DNA of 8,972 nucleotides. Source: an uncultured Acidobacteriota bacterium (GTDB lineage: Bacteria; Acidobacteriota; Blastocatellia; Pyrinomonadales; Pyrinomonadaceae). Shown in pieces: positions 1 to 5,203 of the stretch; within the stretch, counting starts at the first letter, position 1, and each line of letters begins with the position of its first letter. The translations under genes were made by a program, and so were the position numbers. The stretch lies in assembly GCA_946480545.1 (NCBI GenBank), contig CAMLKY010000052.1, positions 1 to 8,972 on the forward strand, in the 5' to 3' direction. The notes under the pieces are model-generated. The model worked only from the letters and a program-made list of their open reading frames with translations. It did not search any database and was not told the DNA's origin.

Positions 1-217
1 GCGCATCGAGGATGCCGCCGTGCGAGCGCGGGTCGGGGGATTCCAGTTGTGCCGTTGCCATCGTTTCGCTCAAGGCCTGGATGGTGGCGATGCGTTCCAG
101 GATTTCTTCCTGCAAGGCTTCGCGTTGGGCGGGCTGGTCGAGGATGTAGGCGAACATCACCGGCTCGGCCGAGGCGACATCGCGGCGCAGGGGATAGAAC
201 GAACCTTGGCGGGTCAT
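1..217 (-). CDS. Partial gene for small conserved protein, copy 1 (3' end off window)
   Basis: The gene reads leftward from ATG at 217-215 and runs off the left edge after 72 codons. The product starts MTRQGSFYPLRRDVASAEPV and lines up without gaps with residues 1-72 of the complete copy at 1647-1925. By eye there are 9 nucleotide differences in 217 positions but only two amino-acid changes (I25V, T45A), the pattern expected of a protein under purifying selection. A GAGGAG ribosome-binding site lies 6 bases before the ATG. The product is small, hydrophilic and acidic, with no signal peptide or membrane segment, and is probably a cytoplasmic helical protein. I do not recognise the family and assign no function. 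The upstream frame is closed by a TGA about 45 bases before the ATG in this copy, which supports this start. Confidence 0.75.
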   Translation of the reverse strand, partial: MTRQGSFYPLRRDVASAEPVMFAYILDQPAQREALQEEILERIATIQALSETMATAQLESPDPRSHGGILDA

Positions 218-373
218 GGCGTGCTCCTCAACGATGAAGGAACAACGTCACCAACGCGGACAAAGCGACCGGGCAGGGCGCCGGTGCTGCCGAACGCATA
301 CCGACAACCATGGACAACTCCCTTTGCATGGAGTCGTCACCCGCTACCGCGAAAGGGTGGCGTACGGTGTGCG
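1..373. repeat. Long direct repeat, copy 1 (gene plus leader)
   Basis: Positions 1-373 match 1709-2083 in the same orientation. The coding part (1-217) is about 96% identical with no indels. The leader part (218-373) is more diverged and carries small indels, but keeps blocks such as ATGGACAACTCCCTTTGC and AAAGGGTGGCG. Homology fades after CGGTGTGCG at 365-373. The left edge of the window truncates the repeat, so its true length is unknown. Confidence 0.85.
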
Positions 374-415
374 TGGCGTAGGGCGCAATAACCGAAGGGC
401 ATTGCGCCGGATCGT
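218..415 (-). promoter_or_regulatory. 5' leader of copy 1 gene, with two hairpins
   Basis: This non-coding stretch lies upstream of the minus-strand gene ending at 217. It contains an 8-bp inverted repeat, GGCGCAAT (382-389) with ATTGCGCC (401-408). It also holds a GGGTGGCG/CGTCACCC pair with one mismatch, equivalent to the perfect pair in copy 2. On the minus strand GGGAG followed by TTGTCC and an ATG (about 313) mimics a translation start. The 27-residue frame from that ATG stops just before the GAGGAG site of the real gene. Its frame differs from the one in copy 2, so I treat it as leader rather than as a conserved peptide gene. Confidence 0.4.
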
Positions 416-643
416 TGCCGAAGTCGACTCGCGTCAAGTCGCTGAAACGCACCCGAAATCCCGTCCTTCAGTCGGCGCCGGGCATTTTCGGCATCGTCGC
501 TTTGTTCCGGGGCAACGCGCCGCTCTTGTTGCGGCCGATGCGCAGAAGTGAACTCGCGATTTCCAAAAACCAAGTGAGAGGACTCCCGCCGTGGCTGCAC
601 ATACCTCGAAGTGTTGTGCGGAATCAACGAGTGTCCATTGCTC
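416..643. other. Non-coding gap before the secreted-protein gene
   Basis: I see no convincing gene here. Long open frames cross it on both strands, but none has a good start site or protein-like composition. The stretch separates the divergent genes at 217 (minus) and 656 (plus), so promoters for both should lie in 218-643. I could not identify clear -35/-10 pairs. Confidence 0.4.
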
Positions 644-655
644 AGGAGGTGATCC
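644..655 (+). promoter_or_regulatory. Extended Shine-Dalgarno, 12-base match to 16S rRNA 3' end
   Basis: AGGAGGTGATCC lies directly against the ATG at 656. It is the exact complement of GGATCACCTCCT at the 3' end of bacterial 16S rRNA. The AGGAGG core is 6 bases from the ATG, a normal spacing, but natural sites rarely extend past 6-8 bases. This fixes the start of the downstream gene. Confidence 0.85.
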
Positions 656-1009
656 ATGCGCTACGCGGATGTCGGACGTCTCGTTTTTTGCGCGGCAATC
701 GCGCTCCTTCTGAAACCCGCGCCACTGGCTGCTCAGGAAGCCGATGCAGCGATGTTCGAATCGAGGAAGGATGCGCAGTCGCTCTTCTTTCAGGAGGGGT
801 CGGGAATAGGTTCCAAATCTGGCGGAGACAAGAGTGGGGCCGACGGCTCAGGAACTATCTCGAAAGCAGGACTAGGTGACGAGCACGGGGATCGATCGTC
901 GGGCAACGTCTCCTACATAGAGTCGGTTTGCCGAAGTAAACCGCCTCCGAAGTGGTGCAAGCATCCAGTGGATGCGAATTTGAACAACTCAGGTGACCGC
1001 GACAAATAG
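656..1009 (+). CDS. Small secreted Gly/Ser-rich protein, unknown function
   Basis: The 117-residue product begins with a clear Sec signal peptide: MRY..R, a hydrophobic core FCAAIALLLKPAPL at about residues 11-24, and a likely signal peptidase I cut after LAA (residue 26), giving QEADA at the mature N-terminus. There is no lipobox cysteine at the cut. The mature part of about 90 residues is hydrophilic, with a Gly/Ser/Asp/Lys-rich low-complexity middle (about 48-84). A C-terminal pair of cysteines (CRSKPPPKWC) could form a disulphide in the periplasm. The start is fixed by the 12-base Shine-Dalgarno at 644-655. The gene ends 40 bases before the preferred start of the next gene, so the two are probably co-transcribed. 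I do not recognise the family. It is an envelope or exported protein of unknown role. Confidence 0.75.
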   Translation: MRYADVGRLVFCAAIALLLKPAPLAAQEADAAMFESRKDAQSLFFQEGSGIGSKSGGDKSGADGSGTISKAGLGDEHGDRSSGNVSYIESVCRSKPPPKWCKHPVDANLNNSGDRDK

Positions 1010-1049
1010 TCGAAAGGTTCGAATTGCACTGCCTCGGGAGGAGAACGAC

Positions 1050-1598
1050 GTGGATGTAGCAGAACGCTCGAAACTGATTGCGACCTGGGTGGAAGTGGTA
1101 GGGCTACTGGCTGGAGGCGTCTTCGCCGTTGTTCAGTATCTTTCGCATGCTGCTGATGTCCGCGTGGAAAAGACAATTGACTTCTTGAGTAGCTGGGCGT
1201 CGGAACCCGTCGTGAGTAGCTATCACAAGATTTCAACGGTTTGGGACGACAAGACGGTTCGAGATGAATTCCTGCGCCTCGTCGACGAGACGCGTGATGA
1301 TGAGAGTGCGATGGAGAAGGGCAGAAAGCTCGGTGATTTCGTTCTTGCAACGACGGAGACGTACGGCCTCTCGCAACCGATATTTCGCTTGAACGAGTTC
1401 TACACCGCGCTTTCTGCTTGCGTAAAGAGGGATGTCTGCGACAGGCCGTTGGCTGTGGAATTCTTCTGCGCTGATGCTGCTGCTTTCGACGAGCGAACGC
1501 GGGCTCTGACACTTCAGAAGCGAAAGATTGACCCGGAGTATGCGAGCGGGCTCACATCGTTTCTCGCCATCTGTGAAAGTCCAAAGTCGAGCAGCTAG
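1050..1598 (+). CDS. Single-span membrane protein, unknown function
   Basis: The frame is open from a GTG at 993, overlapping the previous gene. I prefer the GTG at 1050 because GGGAGGAG (1036-1043) lies 6 bases before it and the hydrophobic segment then sits close to the N-terminus. This gives 182 residues beginning MDVAERSKLIATWVEVVG. One membrane helix (about residues 9-29, TWVEVVGLLAGGVFAVVQYL) is followed by a soluble, mostly helical, charged domain with three cysteines (…ACVKRDVC…, …FFCADA…). The layout, a short N-terminal anchor followed by a helical domain ending in a Cys-containing FYTALSACV..DVC segment, recalls small DUF4760-like membrane proteins, but I cannot confirm membership. 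It probably forms a two-gene operon with the secreted protein upstream. A hairpin at 1610-1638 follows the stop and separates it from the convergent gene. Confidence 0.75.
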   Translation: MDVAERSKLIATWVEVVGLLAGGVFAVVQYLSHAADVRVEKTIDFLSSWASEPVVSSYHKISTVWDDKTVRDEFLRLVDETRDDESAMEKGRKLGDFVLATTETYGLSQPIFRLNEFYTALSACVKRDVCDRPLAVEFFCADAAAFDERTRALTLQKRKIDPEYASGLTSFLAICESPKSSS

Positions 1599-1609
1599 GG
1601 GGCGTAGTG

Positions 1610-1638
1610 TGCCGGAGCGACGCAATGCCGCTCCGGCA
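1610..1638. terminator. Candidate bidirectional terminator between convergent genes
   Basis: TGCCGGAGCG (1610-1619) and CGCTCCGGCA (1629-1638) form a perfect 10-bp stem with a 9-base loop. It sits in the 48-base gap between a plus-strand stop (1598) and a minus-strand stop (1647), exactly where a shared terminator is expected. There is no T-run on either side, so intrinsic termination is not certain. It could instead be a REP-type palindrome. Confidence 0.5.
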
Positions 1639-1646
1639 GCGAGTGA

Positions 1647-1925
1647 CTAAGGTCCCGGATGAAAACTCGCCTCCATCAACCCGCGCACATCGCGCGAGAG
1701 GATGGCCAGCGCATCGAGGATGCCGCCGTGCGAGCGCGGGTCGGGGGATTCCAGTTGTGCCGTCGCCATCGTTTCGCTCAAAGCCTGGATGGCAGCGATG
1801 CGTTCCAAGATTTCTTCCTGCAAGGCTTCGCGCTGGGCCGGCTGGTCGAGGACGTAGGCGAACATCACCGGCTCGGCCGAGGCGACATCGCGGCGCAGGG
1901 GGTAGAACGAACCTTGGCGGGTCAT
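1647..1925 (-). CDS. Small conserved protein, complete copy 2
   Basis: This gene encodes 92 residues from ATG at 1925-1923 to TAG at 1649-1647, with a GAGGAG ribosome-binding site at 1937-1932, 6 bases before the ATG. The product runs from MTRQGSFYPLRRDV through a helical middle (residues about 28-58, QPAQREALQEEILERIAAIQ) to a PDPRSHGGILDALAILSRDV block and a short tail. There is no signal peptide or membrane helix, and I see no known catalytic motif. It is the intact paralogue of the truncated gene at 1-217, with mostly synonymous differences. In this copy the frame stays open far upstream (to 2369), which could tempt an annotator into a 240-residue call. Copy 1 has a TGA in that extension, and the extension crosses strong hairpins, so the short form is preferred. 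Function unknown. Confidence 0.8.
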   Translation of the reverse strand: MTRQGSFYPLRRDVASAEPVMFAYVLDQPAQREALQEEILERIAAIQALSETMATAQLESPDPRSHGGILDALAILSRDVRGLMEASFHPGP

Positions 1926-2083
1926 GGCGTGCTCCTCGTGGATGAAGGAACAACACTGCCAACGCGGACAAAGCAACCGAGCAGGGTGCCGGTGCCGCCG
2001 AACGCGTACCGATTTTCCATGGACAACTCCCTTTGCGTGGAGTCGCCACCCGGAACGGCAGAAAGGGTGGCGAACGGTGTGCG
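1709..2083. repeat. Long direct repeat, copy 2 (gene plus leader)
   Basis: This is the second copy of the repeat described at 1-373, in the same orientation, about 1.7 kb away. The two copies bracket the plus-strand gene pair at 656-1598. Homology ends inside the 5' arm of the long inverted repeat at 2075-2137, whose 3' arm is missing from copy 1. Confidence 0.85.
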
Positions 2084-2290
2084 GGCTGGCAGGACCGGAC
2101 ATAGGCACCGGCGAGCCTTGCGGCTCCCCGCACACCGCCCGCCAGAAAACAGCAGACCACGCCGCACGAATTTCGGGCGTAAAAAAACGCCGACGTTCGG
2201 TGCGGCGCTGTGTGCGCCTATGTGTTTTCGAGCTGCCAGGCCCGGTTGCCGAATTGGCGGCAACGGGCCGGATTGTTGATCCGGTTGCGG
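1926..2290 (-). promoter_or_regulatory. Highly structured 5' leader of the copy 2 gene (candidate RNA element)
   Basis: Reading toward the gene on the minus strand, six hairpins follow one another. (1) A 6-bp stem at 2284-2268 (CCGGAT/ATCCGG). (2) A 12-bp stem with one bulge at 2269-2239, overlapping the first and therefore alternative to it. (3) A long stem at 2207-2160 enclosing a second stem, GGCGT/ACGCC, around an A/T-tract loop (2191-2176). (4) An 11-bp perfect stem, CGGTGTGCGGG/CCCGCACACCG (2137-2127 and 2085-2075). It encloses GAGCC-GCAA-GGCTC, a GNRA-type loop on the minus strand, and a CCGG/CCGG pair. (5) An 8-bp perfect stem, CGCCACCC/GGGTGGCG (2071-2044). (6) ACTCC/GGAGT just before ATGG at about 2021. 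The last pairing would hide a GGGAG ribosome-binding-like site. The density of stems argues for a folded leader RNA rather than a coding region. The role is inferred and no known class is recognised. Confidence 0.5.
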
Positions 2291-2704
2291 CCATCGTCAA
2301 GAGGGTGTATTTGTCCCTTATGCGGCAATCCGGACCTACGCGAAGACCGTTCGCCGATAGCCTCGTCAAGTTGGGCCATAAATGCTGATCTGATCGTTGC
2401 CGAAATTTCGCTTGGCGTTGCAGACGCCGCCGATGTATCGAGCTTGCGGCGCGGTCATGAGGCTCAACTGGTTGCTGAGCTACATGTCGCGTCCCGGGTG
2501 GGAGGATTTGCGCCCTCGAGTCAGACAGGGAGGGTGAAACGAACCCCGCGTGCGTTCAGGTGCGGAGAACGGCACCGTTGCACGAGCGCGGGCGATGGAA
2601 GCTTTGGAGGCTGCGACCGCGGAGTGGCCCGACGATTGCTGCGCTGCGGAAAGGGTCGGAAGTCGGACGAATCGATTGCGATAGCGGGATGCTCGGACTA
2701 CCTC
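2291..2704. other. Gap upstream of the DUF4041/GIY-YIG gene; possible decayed coding material
   Basis: No supported gene lies here. The plus frame around 2378-2510 reads as a protein-like stretch (ADLIVAEISLGVADAADVSS) but has no convincing start, and its continuation becomes arginine/cysteine-rich nonsense. It may be a remnant of a lost gene. Small palindromes occur (CGAAATTTCG at 2401-2410; GGCGT/ACGCC at 2414-2428). The promoter of the gene starting at 2715 should be here, but I could not pick out a clear -35/-10 pair. Confidence 0.35.
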
Positions 2705-2714
2705 GGGGGAGGCT

Positions 2715-4415
2715 ATGGGCTGGATTCTGTTGGTATTCGCGATGGTTGCTCTCGTCGTCGTGCATCAGGGCCGGATTGCGGATGCCAAGAAAGCAAAGAA
2801 GGCCGCCGAGGACACCAAGCGAGCTGCCGACGAAGCCAAGCGGATCTCTGACGAAGCGGCGCAACGTTTCCAGCAACAGATCGACACGTTAAACCGTGAG
2901 CTGCTCAGCTTGCGTCCGTTCGAGAATGTTCGAGACGCGATGGCGGCAACTGCAGCCTTGCGTGAGCAGGGACGTCGCATACTGGCCGAGGCCGCGAAAG
3001 AAGCCAACGTGATCCGGGCTGCCGCTCTGACAGAGGCCGAGCAAGTGCGCTCCGAGGCGGTGCTGGCGGCGAATGCGCTAAAGCTCGATGCGAAGACGTC
3101 ACATGCTGATGCGCAGGCAAAGACCGCGGCCTTGATCGACGGTGCCAACAAGCGCGCCGAGACCATCATCGCCGATGCAGAAGCGCGTGCCTTGGAAGCT
3201 GCCGGTGACGCCTATCGCGCCATAAAGGAAGCCGATCAGCTCAGGCGCGTCGCTGCGGCGATGGAGAATGTCATCGAAGGCTACGGCGATCGCTATCTGG
3301 TGCCGACCTATAGCCTGCTCGACCAGTTGGGAGAGGCCTATGGTTTCGACCAGGCGGGTCGCGAGCTGACAGCAGCAAGGGAAATATCCCGCAACCTCGT
3401 GTCGTCCGGTCGGGCAGCCGACTGCGACTATGCAGACCCCAATCGTCGCGAGACCGCGTTGCGATTCGTCCTGGATGCGTTCAACGGAAAAGTCGACACC
3501 GTCCTGGCGCGAGCCAAGTCCGACAATGCCGGGACGCTTGAGCAGCAGGTGAAGGACGCCTTCGCGCTCGTCAATCACAACGGCGCTGCATTCCGAAATG
3601 CCCGAATCACCGCTGACTATCTTGCATCGCGGCTCAGGGAGCTGAAATGGGCGGTGTCGATTCAGGCGCTGAAGGAGCGGGACAAGGAAGAGCAGCGTCG
3701 AATCCGCGAGCAGATCCGGGAGGAGGAGAAGGCGCAGCGCGAGATCGAGCGCGCCCTCAAGGAATCGGCCAAGGAAGAAGACGTTCTGCAGAAGGCACTT
3801 CAGAAAGTGCAAGCCCAGGTCGCCAAAGCCAACGATGAGCAGCGGGCGGTGTACGAGGTTCGGTTGCTGGAGCTGCAAGGAAAGCTGGCAGAGGCCGAGG
3901 CCAAGAACCAGCGGGCACTCTCAATGGCGCAGCAGACAAAAGCTGGACATGTGTATGTGATCTCGAACGTTGGCTCTTTCGGTGAAGACGTCCTGAAAGT
4001 CGGAATGACGCGCCGCCTGGAGCCGGCTGACCGAATCAGAGAGCTTGGCGACGCCAGCGTGCCATTCAACTTCGACATTCACGCGATGATCTGGACAGAT
4101 GACGCGCCGGCACTGGAACGCGAACTGCATAGGCGCTTCGTCCGGAGCCAGATCAACAAGGTCAATCCGCGCAAGGAGTTCTTTCGGATTTCTCTGGCTG
4201 CGATAAGAGAGTGTGTCGATGCGATGGGACTTGAAGCTGCGTGGACTATCAGCGCTGAAGCGACGCAGTACGGCGAAACCCAGGCCATCGAGCGGTCGCT
4301 GCAGTCCAAAACCGCTGCAGCCCAGGAATGGTTGCGAACCCAGATGCAGTTCAACCCGGCAGTCGAACTCGACGATGTGCGAAGTGTGGCTGAAGTTGGC
4401 GAAGTCTCGGTGTAG
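2715..4415 (+). CDS. Membrane-anchored DUF4041 / GIY-YIG nuclease (SNIPE-like antiphage protein)
   Basis: The 566-residue product starts with one membrane helix (residues 2-17, GWILLVFAMVALVVVH) followed by a basic stretch, so the bulk should face the cytoplasm. Coiled coil (about 20-65 and 80-180) leads into a DUF4041-type region (about 185-345; GYGDRY at 189-194, then ELKWA and a REQIREEEKAQREIE helix) and more coiled coil to about 405. The C-terminal T5orf172/MUG113-type GIY-YIG domain (411-500) shows VYV (413-415), KVGMT (428-432), the likely catalytic R440 in DRIREL, the metal-binding E468 in LERELH, H472, and RKEFFRI (486-492). This arrangement matches SNIPE, reported to cut phage DNA as it enters at the inner membrane. 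Transfer of that role to this gene is inference. GGGGGAGG lies only 2 bases from the ATG, and a stop at 2682 excludes longer starts. A small broken membrane gene follows after 54 bases. Confidence 0.9.
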   Translation: MGWILLVFAMVALVVVHQGRIADAKKAKKAAEDTKRAADEAKRISDEAAQRFQQQIDTLNRELLSLRPFENVRDAMAATAALREQGRRILAEAAKEANVIRAAALTEAEQVRSEAVLAANALKLDAKTSHADAQAKTAALIDGANKRAETIIADAEARALEAAGDAYRAIKEADQLRRVAAAMENVIEGYGDRYLVPTYSLLDQLGEAYGFDQAGRELTAAREISRNLVSSGRAADCDYADPNRRETALRFVLDAFNGKVDTVLARAKSDNAGTLEQQVKDAFALVNHNGAAFRNARITADYLASRLRELKWAVSIQALKERDKEEQRRIREQIREEEKAQREIERALKESAKEEDVLQKALQKVQAQVAKANDEQRAVYEVRLLELQGKLAEAEAKNQRALSMAQQTKAGHVYVISNVGSFGEDVLKVGMTRRLEPADRIRELGDASVPFNFDIHAMIWTDDAPALERELHRRFVRSQINKVNPRKEFFRISLAAIRECVDAMGLEAAWTISAEATQYGETQAIERSLQSKTAAAQEWLRTQMQFNPAVELDDVRSVAEVGEVSV

Positions 4416-4430
4416 CAGTCTAGTCGTACC

Positions 4431-4450
4431 GGAAGTGAACCTGATCCCGT
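4431..4450 (+). repeat. Short interspersed repeat A (plus orientation)
   Basis: The sequence GGAAGTGAACCTGATCCCGT lies 15 bases after the stop of the SNIPE-like gene. It belongs to a family of degenerate copies in this window with a consensus near AAGTGAATCTGACYCCG. Confidence 0.65.
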
Positions 4451-4469
4451 CGTCCTAAGGAGCACTCAA

Positions 4470-4825
4470 ATGAGCGATGATTCAGGCAACCAACAGATGA
4501 GCTCAAGAAACGCGTCAATCGGCTCGAAAATAATGCATGGTTCCTTGGGGCGGTAGCGATTTTTCTCGGCATTGGTGGTGGATCGCTTTGGTCAAAGCTC
4601 AATGCCGCCATAGAAAAAGCAAACGCAATTACGAAGTCATTGGAGGAATTGTCAGACAGAATAAACCGGGAAGTTACCGCAAACGTAAAAGTAGCCAACG
4701 CCGAGATTGACGCAAAAACCGCGCAAGTGCTGGCGGATCTTGAGAAGTTCCGGCGTTCCGATCCTGGATGGTCAGTTGCTTATTGCACACACACCAGGAA
4801 TCGTTTGGATGGCACGAATGAATAA
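4470..4825 (+). pseudogene. Small membrane coiled-coil protein, broken by a frameshift near codon 9
   Basis: A strong ribosome-binding site (TAAGGAG, 4456-4462) sits 7 bases before ATG 4470. The frame starts MSDDSGNQQ but stops at a TAG after 27 codons. The minus-one frame, open from 4481 to TAA 4823-4825, carries the real protein: DELKKRVNRLENNAWFLGAV, a membrane helix (WFLGAVAIFLGIGGGSLW), then a helical heptad-rich part. Restoring one base next to CAACAGATGAG (around 4494-4497, for example a lost G) joins the two into a 118-residue single-span protein. There is no slippery heptamer, so programmed frameshifting is unlikely. The same frame continues after the TAA as a protein-like stretch to a TAG at 4949-4951, so the 3' end may be damaged too. 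Its position after the SNIPE-like gene suggests a former partner in the same operon. Family not recognised. Confidence 0.6.
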
Positions 4826-4958
4826 TTGACGGAAGCCAATCGGGCCGATCTGGCGTTTCAAAGCGATTGGAAGCAATCCGAATCACACTCTATCGCAAGA
4901 ACGAATCGCCTCCAACTGGACGCTGCTCGTAGAACTGCTAAGCAAGCGTAGGGAAATC

Positions 4959-4996
4959 GAGTCAGGTTCACTTCCTAGTGCATGTGAATCTGACTC
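4959..4996. repeat. REPIN-like inverted pair of the short repeat (copies B and C)
   Basis: GAGTCAGGTTCAC (4959-4971, minus-oriented copy) and GTGAATCTGACTC (4984-4996, plus-oriented copy) form a 13-bp stem with one G-T pair and a 12-base loop. Two opposed copies making a hairpin is the layout of REPIN elements mobilised by RAYT transposases. No such transposase is in the window. Confidence 0.65.
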
Positions 4997-5006
4997 CGGT
5001 ATTTTG

Positions 5007-5026
5007 AAAATGAATCTGACGCCGTT
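5007..5026 (+). repeat. Short interspersed repeat D
   Basis: The sequence AAAATGAATCTGACGCCGTT is a plus-oriented copy of the same family, directly upstream of the gene remnant at 5038-5097. Confidence 0.6.
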
Positions 5027-5037
5027 ATCGACGGCTA

Positions 5038-5097
5038 AGAACCCAGATGCAGTTCGATTCGACAGTAGTAGAAATGGGACGGAAGTTGGCGACGTGA
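5038..5097 (+). pseudogene. C-terminal remnant of a second DUF4041/GIY-YIG gene
   Basis: The segment reads RTQMQFDSTVVEMGRKLAT and then TGA. The 3' end of the SNIPE-like gene reads RTQMQFNPAVELDDVRSVAE (residues 541-560). Both share the exact 17-base block GAACCCAGATGCAGTTC (5039-5055 and 4336-4352) in the same codon phase, and AAGTTGGCGA further on. Each is followed within about 25 bases of its stop by a copy of the short repeat and then CGTCCT. I read it as the last 20 codons of a diverged paralogue whose body was lost, with the break close to repeat D. It is far too short to be functional. Confidence 0.65.
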
Positions 5098-5120
5098 CGG
5101 CGTGGTCGGTGGGTCTCTCG

Positions 5121-5140
5121 AAAGTGAATCTGACCTCGTC
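5121..5140 (+). repeat. Short interspersed repeat E
   Basis: The sequence AAAGTGAATCTGACCTCGTC lies 23 bases after the stop of the DUF4041 remnant, mirroring the placement of repeat A after the intact gene. Confidence 0.65.
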
Positions 5141-5203
5141 CTTCGCGGGCACGGTGTCGGCGCATTCATGTTTTGCGCGTGTTGCGACAAAGAGGGTTTC
5201 GCA

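Noticed and set aside
993..1049. Earlier GTG start (993) for the single-span membrane protein
   Set aside because: It overlaps the upstream gene by 17 bases and is less well placed than GTG 1050, which has GGGAGGAG at 6 bases.
913..1512. 199-residue minus-strand frame opposite the secreted and membrane protein genes
   Set aside because: Its composition (Arg, Ser, Pro, His) is that of an antisense shadow, whereas the plus frames have signal peptide, membrane helix and ribosome-binding sites.
1647..2369. 240-residue minus-strand frame that would extend the 92-residue gene upstream
   Set aside because: The extension crosses several strong hairpins, is Arg/Pro-rich, and copy 1 of the repeat has a TGA in the same frame. 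The internal ATG at 1925 has a GAGGAG site at good spacing.
2210..2851. 213-residue plus-strand frame upstream of and overlapping the DUF4041 gene
   Set aside because: It is rich in Arg, Cys and Ser, has no ribosome-binding site and overlaps the nuclease gene's start. Only a short middle part looks protein-like, which I note as a possible remnant.
3099..3878. 259-residue frame antisense to the SNIPE-like gene
   Set aside because: It is a shadow of a GC-rich coding region on the plus strand, and the plus-strand domains are unambiguous.
4490..4500. Programmed frameshift in the small membrane coiled-coil gene
   Set aside because: There is no slippery heptamer or obvious stimulatory structure at the junction. 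A one-base deletion is simpler.
5102..5203. 34-residue N-terminal extension of the four-span membrane protein from GTG 5102
   Set aside because: It would translate through short repeat E and lacks a ribosome-binding site. ATG 5204 has AGAGGG and places the first helix normally.
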